A stretch of DNA of 64,000 nt from Halobacterium rubrum (GTDB lineage Archaea; Halobacteriota; Halobacteria; Halobacteriales; Halobacteriaceae), in contig NZ_JAJQQZ010000001.1 of assembly GCF_021729015.1 (NCBI RefSeq), positions 1,178,001-1,242,000 on the forward strand, given 5' to 3'. The notes below the pieces were generated by a model. The model did no database searches. It was given only the letters and a program-made list of their open reading frames with translations, and had not been told where the DNA came from. The position numbers and the translations under genes were made by a program. Every line of letters begins with the position of its first letter. Position 1 is the stretch's first letter. This document shows positions 1 to 8,531 of the stretch, piece after piece.

Positions 1-110
1 CGCTGCTGGCGCTCGTCTTGCTGGCCGAGGTACCGGGACCGTTCACTGTCGCCGGCGGCGCCATCATTCTCGTCGGTATCGCCGCGACGGCGACGAGCCG
101 AGCGAACTGA
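1..110 (+). CDS. C-terminal end of an EamA/DMT-family membrane transporter (partial)
   Basis: The first 110 bases encode the last 35 residues of a protein entering from the left, reading from base 3 to the TGA at 108-110. The peptide is one hydrophobic helix with an internal Pro-Gly (VPGPFTVAGGAIILVGI) and a short basic tail. This is how the last transmembrane segment of EamA (drug/metabolite transporter) proteins usually looks. The substrate cannot be told. The assignment rests on one helix only, so another polytopic membrane protein is possible. Confidence 0.55.
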   Translation, partial: LLALVLLAEVPGPFTVAGGAIILVGIAATATSRAN

Positions 111-125
111 CACCCGCGAATTTGA

Positions 126-146
126 ACACGTACGTGTATGTTTATA
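126..146 (+). promoter_or_regulatory. Palindrome plus TATA box for the 5'-nucleotidase-like gene
   Basis: A perfect 12-bp palindrome, ACACGTACGTGT (126-137), lies four bases before a good haloarchaeal TATA element, TTTATA (141-146). The ATG is at 184, so transcription should start around 168-172 with a short leader. The palindrome sits at the BRE/TATA edge, where a dimeric regulator could control TFB/TBP loading. Confidence 0.55.
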
Positions 147-183
147 GCTCTACGGAGAGCAATAAGCGGATATCTAGACACAA

Positions 184-2295
184 ATGAGCAACACTTATTG
201 TGCAGCTGTCGGACCACGGAGACGCATGCGAACTGCGACGACCGTACTCGTGGCGAGTCTGCTCGTCCTGTCGGCCGCGGTCGGGCCGGCGGGCGCAGTC
301 GCGGCCCCCACCACTGACGCATCCGCGGCGGACGCCGGGTCTACGGTGGCGGCCGACACCACGGTACAGGCGAACAACACGACGGTGACGATTCTGTCGT
401 ACAACGACGTCCAGACAGCAGCAGCCGAGAACGGGACCTTCCCGCGGATGGCGTCGCTCATCGACGAGCGACGGGCCGCTCACGACAACCCGACGTTCGT
501 GTTCGGGGCGGGCGACGAGGTCAGCCCGCACTCGCTGTCCCCGCTGACGCAGTGGAGGACGCCCGTCGACGTACTGAACGAGATCCAGCCCGACGCCGAG
601 GGCATCGGGAACCACGACCTCGACTTCGGATTCGACGGGGTCGAGAACTTCTCCGAGGCGTCGGAGTTCCCGTGGCTGATGGCGAACATCGTCGACAGCG
701 AGACCGGCGACCCTATCCCCGGCACTGAGCCGTACACGGTCGTCGAGAAGCAGGGCGTGAAGGTCGGCGTCATCGGTCTCGCCGACGAGAAGATCAAGGG
801 CAAGACCGCAGTCGACTTCGACAAGCAGGGCTACAAACTGCAGGACTACAGCGAGGTCGGCAGCGAGTACGCCACCCAGCTGAAAGACGAGGAGAACGTC
901 GACGTGGTCGTCGCACTCGGCCACTTCGGCGTGCCAGTCGCGAAGGACTTCGCGAACAGCACCGACAACGTCGACGTGGTGCTGGTCGGGGACGACGAAC
1001 AGTACTACCCGCCGGAGGAGACTGACGGCGTCGTCATCAGCGAGGCCGAGGCCCGCGCGAACTACGTCGGCGAACTCAACCTCACCGTGTCGGACGGCGA
1101 GGTCGCCGACTGGGACGGCCGCCTGATTTCGACGGAGAACTCGACAAAAGACGAGAACGTCTCCGAGATCATCGAGACGGCGCGCGGCGAGCAGCTCTCG
1201 AGGGTCGCCGGGCAGAGCGAGGTCAAGCTCGATGCGCGGTTCGCGTCGAACTACCACGACGAGACGAACCTCGGGAACCTCGTGACCGACGCGTTCCTCG
1301 CGGAGACCGGCGCCGACGTCGCCATCACGAACGCCGGCGGCATCCGGTCGAACGGCCAGTACGGCCCCGGCAACATCACGGCCGGCGACGTGTACAACAT
1401 GCTGCCGTTCAACAACCACCTCGTGACGGTGGAGCTGACCGGCAGCGAGCTCGAGTCGCTGCTCGCCAGCCAGGTCGTCACCCTGGAGAGCGAGACCGGC
1501 CAGCAGTACGACGCCGAGTCTCAGCTGCAGGTGGGTGGCGTCACCTACGAGTGGTACACGCACAACGACACTGACGACCCGATTCGCTCGATGTACGTCG
1601 GCGGCGAGCCGGTCGACGCCGACGCCACCTACGAGGTCACCGTGAACTCGTACATGGCGGGCTGGGACGGCTCCGTCCTGACGAACGCGACGGTCGTCGA
1701 CAGGGACTACACGCTGTACGGCACGGCACTGTACGACTACATCGAGTCCCAGGGCACCGTCGCGCCCGAGGGTGAGGACCGCATCCGGCGCGTCGACAGC
1801 GAGGTCGACGCCGGCACGGTCGAACTCGACGGCGAGGGCGACGTCGCCGTCTCCTTCGAGAAGCCGACCGCCGAAAACGAGACGGCCGTCGACGCGGAGA
1901 GCTTCTACGCGCTGAACAGCGCCAACGAGCGCGTGAACGCCTCCGCCGCCACCGTGGAAGACGGGACAGTCAGCGTGACGTTCGCCGACAGCGAGCTGTC
2001 CACGCTCGCCGAGAGCGGTGACGTCGAAGTGTACGGTCACTACTCGGTCGACGGCCGCGAGCGCCCGTACTTCGAGTACTCGGTCGTGAACGCGGACGTG
2101 ACCGCCGAGGTCCTCGAGACGACGACCACCACTACGGCGGCGCCGACGACGACGACCGAGTCGGCCGAGACGACCGCTGCGCCGGAGACGACTACCAGCG
2201 AGGACGACGAGTCCGGCAGTAGCGCACCCGGCTTCGGTGTCGGTGCGGCCGCAATCGCGGTCCTCGGTGCGGCGCTGCTCGCACTCCGCGAGTAG
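184..2295 (+). CDS. Secreted 5'-nucleotidase-like metallophosphatase with PGF-CTERM anchor
   Basis: The 703-residue protein has the UshA/5'-nucleotidase layout: a signal peptide (hydrophobic stretch about residues 18-40), a calcineurin-like phosphatase domain (about 65-320) with GNHDLDFG, and the C-terminal nucleotidase domain (about 355-530) with NAGGIRSNG. A Thr/Glu-rich linker then leads to PGF, a hydrophobic helix and RE, a PGF-CTERM signal for archaeosortase processing and lipid anchoring. The expected role is removal of phosphate from extracellular nucleotides. Two metal-ligand motifs are altered: the usual NDxH is SYNDVQ, and the usual GHxH is GDDEQ, so activity or metal use may differ. 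ATG 184 is chosen because of the TATA box; ATG 226 also leaves a full signal peptide. Confidence 0.85.
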   Translation: MSNTYCAAVGPRRRMRTATTVLVASLLVLSAAVGPAGAVAAPTTDASAADAGSTVAADTTVQANNTTVTILSYNDVQTAAAENGTFPRMASLIDERRAAHDNPTFVFGAGDEVSPHSLSPLTQWRTPVDVLNEIQPDAEGIGNHDLDFGFDGVENFSEASEFPWLMANIVDSETGDPIPGTEPYTVVEKQGVKVGVIGLADEKIKGKTAVDFDKQGYKLQDYSEVGSEYATQLKDEENVDVVVALGHFGVPVAKDFANSTDNVDVVLVGDDEQYYPPEETDGVVISEAEARANYVGELNLTVSDGEVADWDGRLISTENSTKDENVSEIIETARGEQLSRVAGQSEVKLDARFASNYHDETNLGNLVTDAFLAETGADVAITNAGGIRSNGQYGPGNITAGDVYNMLPFNNHLVTVELTGSELESLLASQVVTLESETGQQYDAESQLQVGGVTYEWYTHNDTDDPIRSMYVGGEPVDADATYEVTVNSYMAGWDGSVLTNATVVDRDYTLYGTALYDYIESQGTVAPEGEDRIRRVDSEVDAGTVELDGEGDVAVSFEKPTAENETAVDAESFYALNSANERVNASAATVEDGTVSVTFADSELSTLAESGDVEVYGHYSVDGRERPYFEYSVVNADVTAEVLETTTTTTAAPTTTTESAETTAAPETTTSEDDESGSSAPGFGVGAAAIAVLGAALLALRE

Positions 2296-2366
2296 TTCGA
2301 ATCGCCATAGCCGCAGAAACTCCGCCCGTCTTTTCTTCGAGTGAGACTCGCCGCGTGCCCGTGTGG

Positions 2367-2765
2367 CTACGCTTCGAGGTCAGCGATTGCGTCCCGCCAA
2401 TCCTGGGGGACCCGTCGGGTCTCCCGGCCGCCGGGTTCGAGAGCGACCTGCGTGGTCTCGCCCTCGACGGCGACGCCCTCGTCGTCCCGGACCTCGTAGG
2501 TCATCGTGAAGCTGGTGTCGCCGACGTCGGTCACCGAGACGGCGACCTCGACCTCGTCGGCGAACTGGACGGGCCGCCGGAAGTCGACGGTGAGGTTCGC
2601 GACGACCATGTTGAGCTCCATCGGCGGGACGCCGAGGCCCTCGGTGAGGTAGGCGAACCGGGCTTGCTCCATGTACGTCACGTAGACGGCGTTGTTGACG
2701 TGCCCCATCGTGTCGTGGTCCTGGTAGCGCACGTCGACCGTCTCGGTGAACGCGAACTCCGTCAT
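2367..2765 (-). CDS. YbgC/4HBT-type acyl-CoA thioesterase
   Basis: A 132-residue single hotdog-fold protein. The N-terminal motif YQDHDTMGHVNNAVYVTYME is the classic 4-hydroxybenzoyl-CoA thioesterase signature, with the catalytic Asp in DHDTMGH. Such enzymes hydrolyse acyl-CoA thioesters in the cytoplasm; the substrate cannot be predicted. The start is placed at ATG 2765 because the signature begins about 10 residues later; an in-frame start nine codons upstream is less likely. It lies 39 bp downstream of the mocA-like gene on the same strand and may be cotranscribed, but a link with molybdenum cofactor is not obvious. Confidence 0.88.
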   Translation of the reverse strand: MTEFAFTETVDVRYQDHDTMGHVNNAVYVTYMEQARFAYLTEGLGVPPMELNMVVANLTVDFRRPVQFADEVEVAVSVTDVGDTSFTMTYEVRDDEGVAVEGETTQVALEPGGRETRRVPQDWRDAIADLEA

Positions 2766-2804
2766 CACCGACGCTGGGCTCGGGAGACGCATAACGCCCG
2801 CGGT

Positions 2805-3425
2805 TCAGGCGAACTCGTCCGGCCGGTCGACGTCCCGCAGCACGCCGCTGTCGCCGGTTTCGACGACCGCAGCGTCGCCAGCGGCCAGCAGCACGCTCCG
2901 GCCGCCAGTGTCCCCCGAGACGGCCGCGAGCGCGTCGAAGTGCTCGGCCGCGAACAGCACGGGATTCCCGCGGTCGCCGCTGCAGCCGGCTGCGAGCGCC
3001 GACCGCCCAGTCGCCGCGAACGTCGCGACGAGCGCGTCGACGCTCGCCGGATCGACATACGGCATGTCGCCGAGCGCGAAGATGGCGGCGTCGACAGCCT
3101 CGTCGTCCAGCGCGTTCACACCCACTCGGACTGACGACGCCTGCCCGGACTCGTAGTCGGGGTTGCGGACGACCGACACGTCGAGGGCGTCGAGTGCGTC
3201 ACGGACGCGGTCGGCGTCGTGACCGACGACGACCGTCACCGAGTCGAGGTCGGCGGCGAGGAGCGTCCGGGCGCTCCGGCGGACCATCGGGTGGTCGTCG
3301 ACCGGTTCGAGGAGCTTGTTCGGCTCGCCGTACCGGCTGCTGGTGCCAGCGGCGAGCAGGACGCCGGCGACGGTCGCATCGGCTTCAGCCGGTTCGCTCG
3401 GGGGGTCGACGACGGGCAGGGTCAT
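2805..3425 (-). CDS. MobA/MocA-like nucleotidyltransferase (molybdenum cofactor)
   Basis: A 206-residue Rossmann-type nucleotidyltransferase. The signature LLAAGTSSRYGEPNKLLEPV near residue 25 is the nucleotide-binding loop, and ALGDMPYVDP is the metal-binding Asp region typical of MocA/MobA and CoxI-type enzymes. MocA attaches CMP to molybdopterin for xanthine-dehydrogenase-type enzymes, and the gene overlaps moeA by 4 bp (ATGA), with a molybdenum hydroxylase locus 7 kb away. The inference is therefore cytidylylation of the cofactor for that hydroxylase; GMP transfer cannot be excluded. Confidence 0.85.
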   Translation of the reverse strand: MTLPVVDPPSEPAEADATVAGVLLAAGTSSRYGEPNKLLEPVDDHPMVRRSARTLLAADLDSVTVVVGHDADRVRDALDALDVSVVRNPDYESGQASSVRVGVNALDDEAVDAAIFALGDMPYVDPASVDALVATFAATGRSALAAGCSGDRGNPVLFAAEHFDALAAVSGDTGGRSVLLAAGDAAVVETGDSGVLRDVDRPDEFA

Positions 3426-4654
3426 TCCACGGACTCGTAGGGAATCACGCGGACCCGCTGGCCCGCGTCGAGGGCGGACTCCGTGAGCACGAAGCCATCG
3501 GCCCGCGTGGCGCGCGTGCTCGAGGAGAGCACGCTCGGGTCGAAGGTCTCCTCGTAGACGCTCAGCGGCGAGTCGGCGTGGCCGAGCGGCATCGCCGTGG
3601 GGTCGCCATCCCCGTCCCGGTCTTCAAGCGTGACGGGGACGGCGTACTCGAAGCCAGAGGGCCCGAGCCCGACGTCGACGGCGACCTCGGCGGGGACGGT
3701 CGGCAGGTCCGTGCGGCCCGTGAAGAACGGTCGCGCGACCAGCGACGTGATGGTGTGGGCGCCCACGGGCTTGCCGGGGACGGCGAACACCGTCGCGTCG
3801 TACTCGGGGAGGTCGGCCATCGCGATGGGTTTCCCCGGGCGGACGGCGACCCGGTGGAAGTCGACGTCGCCGAGCGCCGCCAGCACCCGGATGACGTAGT
3901 CTTTCTCGCCGACGCTCGTGCCGCCGGTCGTCAGAAGGACGTCGTGCTCGTCGGCGAGGGCGGCGACGCGGGCCTCGACGGTGTCGTAGTCGTCGGGCAC
4001 CGACCCCTCGTAGGTCGCGTCGTGGCCCCACGACTCGACGAGACCCGCGAGCATGGGGGAGTCGAGGTCGGCGATGCGGCCCTCGTGGATTTCGGTGCCG
4101 GTCGCGAGCAGGCCGACGGAGAGGGGCTCGCGGACCGTGACGGACTCGACGCCGAGGTCCCGGAGGAGAATCGCGTCCTTCGGGGAGAGCCGCTCGCCAG
4201 CGGCGAACAGCCGCTCGCCGGCTTCGACGTTGCTGCCCTGCTCGTAGACGTACGTCCCCGGCGAGAGGCTGGTACCGGTGAGTTCGCCGTCCTCGACGGC
4301 CGCCTCCTCGACTTTCAGGACGGCGTTGGCGCGCTCGGGAACTGGGGCACCCGTGGCGACCCTGACAGCCTCGCCGTCGCCGAGTCTACCGGGGTCGTCC
4401 TCGGGGAACACCTCGCGGTCGGCCACACGGAGGGGGTAGCCCTCGGTGGCGTCGACGGCGTAGCCGTCCATCGTCGCGTAGCTGTACGGCGGCTGGTCCT
4501 CGCTGGCGACGACGGGCTCGGCCAGCACGCGGCCCGCGATGGCGTCGATGTCGACCGTCGCGGTGTCGAGGCGGCCGAGTGCCGTCTCGCGCTGGGCGAG
4601 GGCGCGGTCGACTGCCGCCGGCCGCGGGAGCAGGTCGGCGTGGTCGTGGTCCAT
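3422..4654 (-). CDS. moeA: Molybdopterin molybdenumtransferase MoeA
   Basis: A 410-residue protein with the full MoeA architecture: the N-terminal PPYSYATMDGYAVDA motif (about residue 55), a central MoCF-binding domain containing TTGGTSVGEKDYV (about residue 245) and PGKPIAMADLP, and a C-terminal domain IV. MoeA inserts molybdate into adenylylated molybdopterin. The stop codon overlaps the start of the downstream mocA-like gene (ATGA), so the two are very probably translated together. Haloarchaea often carry more than one moeA; this copy sits with the hydroxylase genes. Confidence 0.95.
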   Translation of the reverse strand: MDHDHADLLPRPAAVDRALAQRETALGRLDTATVDIDAIAGRVLAEPVVASEDQPPYSYATMDGYAVDATEGYPLRVADREVFPEDDPGRLGDGEAVRVATGAPVPERANAVLKVEEAAVEDGELTGTSLSPGTYVYEQGSNVEAGERLFAAGERLSPKDAILLRDLGVESVTVREPLSVGLLATGTEIHEGRIADLDSPMLAGLVESWGHDATYEGSVPDDYDTVEARVAALADEHDVLLTTGGTSVGEKDYVIRVLAALGDVDFHRVAVRPGKPIAMADLPEYDATVFAVPGKPVGAHTITSLVARPFFTGRTDLPTVPAEVAVDVGLGPSGFEYAVPVTLEDRDGDGDPTAMPLGHADSPLSVYEETFDPSVLSSSTRATRADGFVLTESALDAGQRVRVIPYESVE

Positions 4655-4731
4655 GCCGGGGCGTCGGGCCGCCGCGAGTAAGGTGTTGCCCCGGTGGGAG
4701 TGTGCGCCGAGCCGGTCCGGCGCAGCAATGA

Positions 4732-4737
4732 TTTAAG
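4732..4737 (+). promoter_or_regulatory. TATA box for the CoA-transferase gene
   Basis: TTTAAG is 26 bases before the ATG at 4763, the spacing expected of a leaderless haloarchaeal promoter. It supports the choice of the 4763 start over an upstream in-frame start at 4694. Confidence 0.6.
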
Positions 4738-4762
4738 CCCCCGTCCTGCCTCGAGTGTGGGT

Positions 4763-5965
4763 ATGGCTCACGATGGACACGCTCTCGACGGCGTGACGGT
4801 CCTCGACTTGAGTACGTTCGTCACCGGTGGCTTCTGCTCGCTGATGCTCGCCAACCAGGGCGCCGAGGTCATCAAGGTCGAGCGGCCCGGCGTCGGCGAC
4901 GACAACCGCCACTCCGGCCCGCCGTTCGTCGACGGCGAGTCGCCGTACTTCTGGACGGTGAACTACGGGAAGCGCAGCGTCGAACTGGACCTCAAGACGG
5001 AGGAAGGCCTCGCGGCGCTGTACGACCTCGCGGCGGAGGCCGACGTCTTCGTGCAGAACTACCGGCCGGGCACCGCGGAGAAACTCCGCGTCGCCGACGA
5101 CGACATCCGCGAGGTCAACGAGGACATCGTCTACTGCGCCATCTCCGCGTTCGGCCAGACCGGACCGTGGAGCCAGCGCCCGGGCTACGACCTGCTCGTA
5201 CAGGGGATGAGCGGCATCATGTCCGTGACCGGGGAGGCTGACAGGGACCCGGTGAAAGTCGGACTGCCCCAGACCGACCTCATCACGGGGATGTGGGCGG
5301 CGTTCGGTATCGTCACGGCGCTCTACCGGCGCGCGCTCACCGGCGAGGGCGACTACCTCGAACTCGGGATGCTGGACGCGGCGCTGCCGTGGCTCACGAA
5401 GCAGGCCGGGAAGGCGTTCGTCGGCGAGGAGCCCGAGCGCATGGGCACGAAAGACCCCGTGCTGGCGCCCTACCAGACGTTCGAGACGGCGGACGGCCAC
5501 ATCAACGTCGCGTGCCTGAACCAGAAGCTCTGGCGCGGGCTCTGCGAGGCGCTGGACCGCCCGGAGCTCGCCGACGACGACCGGTTCGAGACGAACGCCG
5601 ACCGCGTCGAACACATGGACGCTCTGGAGGCAGAACTCCAGGCGGAACTCGAGCGGCGAACGACCGACGAGTGGATGGAGCTGCTGGTCGAGGACGCCGG
5701 CATCCCGGCGGGCCCGGTGTACTCGGTCGACGAAGCGCTGCACAACGAGCAGACCGAGGCCCGGGGGATGGTGACCGAGATGGAGGCTCGCGGCACGGAG
5801 ATTCCCGTCGTCGAACACCCGCTGAACTTCGAGCGGACGGAGACGGGCTTCGAGTCGCCCCCGCCGGAACTCGGCGAGGACAACCGCGAGGTGTTCGCGG
5901 AACTCGGGTACAGCGACGAGGAGATCGACGCTCTCGCCGAAGCGGGCGTATTCGGTAGTGACTGA
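4763..5965 (+). CDS. CaiB/BaiF-type (family III) CoA-transferase
   Basis: A 400-residue family III CoA-transferase, the usual length. Typical features are the opening LDGVTVLDLSTFVTGGF, the GAEVIKVERPGVGDDNR motif, the block YGKRSVELDLKTEEG, the FVQNYRPGTAEKLRV segment, and GYDLLVQGMSGIMSVTG. The catalytic Asp region of this family falls near residue 170. These enzymes move CoA between carboxylic acids through an aspartyl-CoA intermediate. The acceptor acid is unknown. The cyclase-family gene follows closely on the same strand, with its own promoter, suggesting a catabolic gene set. Confidence 0.92.
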   Translation: MAHDGHALDGVTVLDLSTFVTGGFCSLMLANQGAEVIKVERPGVGDDNRHSGPPFVDGESPYFWTVNYGKRSVELDLKTEEGLAALYDLAAEADVFVQNYRPGTAEKLRVADDDIREVNEDIVYCAISAFGQTGPWSQRPGYDLLVQGMSGIMSVTGEADRDPVKVGLPQTDLITGMWAAFGIVTALYRRALTGEGDYLELGMLDAALPWLTKQAGKAFVGEEPERMGTKDPVLAPYQTFETADGHINVACLNQKLWRGLCEALDRPELADDDRFETNADRVEHMDALEAELQAELERRTTDEWMELLVEDAGIPAGPVYSVDEALHNEQTEARGMVTEMEARGTEIPVVEHPLNFERTETGFESPPPELGEDNREVFAELGYSDEEIDALAEAGVFGSD

Positions 5966-5973
5966 CACACACG

Positions 5974-5979
5974 CTTAAG
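5974..5979 (+). promoter_or_regulatory. TATA box for the cyclase-family gene
   Basis: CTTAAG is centred about 28 bases before ATG 6004. The spacing fits a leaderless transcript and favours ATG 6004 over the in-frame GTG at 5992. Confidence 0.6.
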
Positions 5980-6003
5980 ACCCTCTCTTTCGTGGGGGAC
6001 GGT

Positions 6004-6768
6004 ATGCTCGACGGCTACGAGATGCACGACCTGACGCAACCGTGGTCGCAGGACACGCCGGCGTGGCCGACCTACGACAACCCGAAAATCTGGTACGAGA
6101 AGTCACTGGACACCGAGAAGGTCAACGGCCAGAAGATCGAGTTCATGAACCACACGGGCACCCACCTCGACGGCGAGAAGCACTTCATCGCCCACGGCCG
6201 GGACATCGAGAGCATGCCCCTCGAGGAACTCGTCGGCGACGCCGTCGTCGCGGACATCTCCGACAAGGTCGGGGACTACGACGTCTACACCTCCGATATG
6301 ATCGAGGACGTCTGCGACGTCCAGAAGGGCGACATCCTCTTCGTCCACACCGGCTACCAGAAGTACGCCTGGCACCGGGAGGAGGCCGACCCGCACGCGT
6401 TCTTCTGCAAGCACCCGGGCCCGAACCAGGAGTTCGCGGACTGGTGCAAGGAGATGGAACTGGAGTACCTGATTCTGGACTGCGGGAGCGCCGACCACCC
6501 GATGAACACCGTCATCCGGGACGTTCGGCCGGAGCTCGCCCGCGAGGCCCGCGAGAAACACGGCGTCGACGACCTCGACGAGATCTTCCCGCCGGAGGGC
6601 TACCAGCTCATGCACACGGAGCTGTTCCCGGAGGGCATCGTCCACGTCGAGAACGCACAGGTGCCACACGAGCTCCTGAACGAGCGCGTGCAGATCGGGA
6701 CCTTCCCGTGGCGGTTCCGGGGCGGCGAGTCCTCGGTGTGTCGGTGCGTCGCGTTCACCGAAGCGTAA
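6004..6768 (+). CDS. Cyclase-family metal hydrolase (kynurenine formamidase-like)
   Basis: A 254-residue protein of the cyclase family (PF04199). The diagnostic metal-binding motif HTGTHLDGEKHF is at about residues 43-54; an initial DLTQPWSQDTPAWPTY is also characteristic. Members include bacterial kynurenine formamidase and isatin hydrolase, which hydrolyse amide or lactam bonds with Zn or Mn. Two insertion-rich stretches make it longer than bacterial KynB (about 210), so the exact substrate is open. Given its neighbours (CoA-transferase, molybdenum hydroxylase, hydantoinase) an amide or lactam intermediate of heterocycle degradation is plausible, but this is inference. Confidence 0.85.
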   Translation: MLDGYEMHDLTQPWSQDTPAWPTYDNPKIWYEKSLDTEKVNGQKIEFMNHTGTHLDGEKHFIAHGRDIESMPLEELVGDAVVADISDKVGDYDVYTSDMIEDVCDVQKGDILFVHTGYQKYAWHREEADPHAFFCKHPGPNQEFADWCKEMELEYLILDCGSADHPMNTVIRDVRPELAREAREKHGVDDLDEIFPPEGYQLMHTELFPEGIVHVENAQVPHELLNERVQIGTFPWRFRGGESSVCRCVAFTEA

Positions 6769-6860
6769 CGCACTCCCGTTCGTTCTACTCGTCCCGACCC
6801 AACAGCGACGGCTCCGGCGACGGCCGAACAGCTAACTGTCCCGCGCCGAGTGCGCGTGGT

Positions 6861-7907
6861 ATGGTCACGATGAACGCAGTCGTCCTCGACGAGTGGGGCG
6901 GCAGCCTCGACGTCGCCGAGGTCGAGCACCCCGGGCCCGGCCCCGGCGAGGTGCTCGTGGACGTGCGCGCCTGCGGTGTCACGCGAACCATCGAGAACGC
7001 CGTCCAGGGCGGCCTCAGCGACGACCCCGCCCTGACGCCCCGGATTCCCGGGCACGAGGCCGCGGGCGTCGTCGCCGAGACCGGCGACGGCGTACCCGAC
7101 TGGACCCCGGGCGACCGGGTGCTGGCGTACTTCTACCTCACGTGTGGGCGCTGCGACCGCTGCCGGCGCGGCCACCAGAACCAGTGTGTGAACTTCGACG
7201 GCTGGCTCGGCGTCCAGCGCGAGGGCGCGTACGCCGAGTACGCGTCCGTGCCCGCCCGGAACCTCCTGCCGCTCCCCGACGGCGCGTCGTTCGCCGAGGG
7301 CGCAGTGGCGAGCGACGGCCTCGCCACCCCGCTGCACGTCTGCGAGCGCACGGGCGTCGACGACACCGACACCGTGCTCGTCGTCGGGGCTGCGGGCCGC
7401 ATCGGCATCCACCTCGCACAGCTCGCCGCGAACCGCGGCGCGCACGTACTCGCAGCCGACGTCGACGACGACCGCCTCGCCCACGTGGACGACCTGACGA
7501 GCGACGACGTCACACCCATCGACGCCCGGGGCGGCGACTTCGCCGAGCGCGCCCGCGAGGCCACCCGGTTCGGTGAGGGGCCGACCGTCGCCGTGGACAC
7601 GGTCGGCGACCTCGACACCGTCAGAGCTGCCTGGGATGCGCTCGCGATGGGTGGCGACCTCGTTACGCTCACTACCCACCACGAGCGCTCGTTCGCGCCG
7701 CAGCTCGCCGACTTCGTCGTGAAGGAGGCCAGCGTCGTCGGCTCCCGGTACGCGACGATGGACCAGGTCGTTCGAGCGGCTCGCCTGCTCGCCGACGACC
7801 GTGTCGACGCTGACTACACGACGACCGTCGGGCTCGACGGCGTCGCCGACTACCACGCCGCCCTCCGCGTGGGCGAGACTCACGGGATGGGCGTCCTCGA
7901 ACCCTGA
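6861..7907 (+). CDS. Zinc-dependent alcohol dehydrogenase (MDR superfamily)
   Basis: A 348-residue medium-chain dehydrogenase/reductase. It has the GROES-like domain with IPGHEAAGVV, the four-cysteine structural zinc site CGRCDRCRRGHQNQC (about residues 97-111), and a Rossmann domain with VLVVGAAGRIGIHLAQLAA. The catalytic-zinc Cys is in RACGVTRT, where the usual HxD-like context is changed to TRT. The reaction is NAD(P)-linked oxidation of an alcohol, substrate unknown. ATG 6861 is used; ATG 6870 (three codons later) is equally possible. It ends three bases before the convergent osmC gene. Confidence 0.88.
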   Translation: MVTMNAVVLDEWGGSLDVAEVEHPGPGPGEVLVDVRACGVTRTIENAVQGGLSDDPALTPRIPGHEAAGVVAETGDGVPDWTPGDRVLAYFYLTCGRCDRCRRGHQNQCVNFDGWLGVQREGAYAEYASVPARNLLPLPDGASFAEGAVASDGLATPLHVCERTGVDDTDTVLVVGAAGRIGIHLAQLAANRGAHVLAADVDDDRLAHVDDLTSDDVTPIDARGGDFAERAREATRFGEGPTVAVDTVGDLDTVRAAWDALAMGGDLVTLTTHHERSFAPQLADFVVKEASVVGSRYATMDQVVRAARLLADDRVDADYTTTVGLDGVADYHAALRVGETHGMGVLEP

Positions 7908-7910
7908 GCG

Positions 7911-8432
7911 TCAGTCTACGCGCTCGCCGTTCAGGTAGAGCTCCCGCTCCACGGGCACGGCCAGCGAGGCGTGGGCCGGACAGTGCGCTTCCGCCGTCTC
8001 CACCAGGCTGCGGACCTCCCGCTCGGTCGCCGGGCTCTCGATGCGCGTGACCTGCTGGAGCGCGCCGTCGAACCCGGAGTCGACGTCGCCCACGCCGAGG
8101 ACGCCCCGCGGGTCGACGTCGCCCTCCACTTCGACGTTCACGTCGTCGAGTTCGACGCCGGTGGCGAGCGCGTGCTTCGCCAGCAACACCTGCTGGCAGA
8201 ACGCGAACCCCGCGAGGAAGTACTCCAGTGGCCGCGGCCCCTCGTCGCCGCCGCCGGCCATCGACGCCGGCTCGTCGGACTCGAACGTAAAGTTCCGGGC
8301 CCGGCCCCGGCCGTGGTAGTTCTGTACGAGTTCGGTCTCGACGCGGTTCTCCCCGACGGGCACGTCGTCGGCGTCGCCGAGCAGTTCGAACTCCTCCCAG
8401 ACGGCCTCCTGCAGGTCCCAGTCGAGGGTCAT
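7911..8432 (-). CDS. OsmC-family peroxiredoxin-like protein
   Basis: A 173-residue OsmC/Ohr-fold protein. The first active-site cysteine lies in the helix GFAFCQQVLLAKHA and the second in ETAEAHCPAHASL, the two reactive cysteines of the family. RPLEYFLAGFAFC is the usual central helix motif. Members reduce organic hydroperoxides or act in thiol metabolism in the cytoplasm. ATG 8432 is chosen since it begins just before conserved sequence. It is convergent with the alcohol dehydrogenase and divergent from the MFS gene. Confidence 0.88.
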   Translation of the reverse strand: MTLDWDLQEAVWEEFELLGDADDVPVGENRVETELVQNYHGRGRARNFTFESDEPASMAGGGDEGPRPLEYFLAGFAFCQQVLLAKHALATGVELDDVNVEVEGDVDPRGVLGVGDVDSGFDGALQQVTRIESPATEREVRSLVETAEAHCPAHASLAVPVERELYLNGERVD

Positions 8433-8531
8433 GACGGAGTGGTACCCCCGAGTCGTGTAAACGCTTGGCACTCCGGCGGGGCTCGCAGTCGGCGGGAACA
8501 GTTTTTCCGTGGGGCGAGAGAGTCGGTGGGC

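Noticed and set aside
142..2040. A 632-residue frame on the minus strand opposite the 5'-nucleotidase
   Set aside because: It is low-complexity Val/Arg/Asp-rich sequence produced by the GC-rich third-position bias of the plus-strand gene; no domain is visible.
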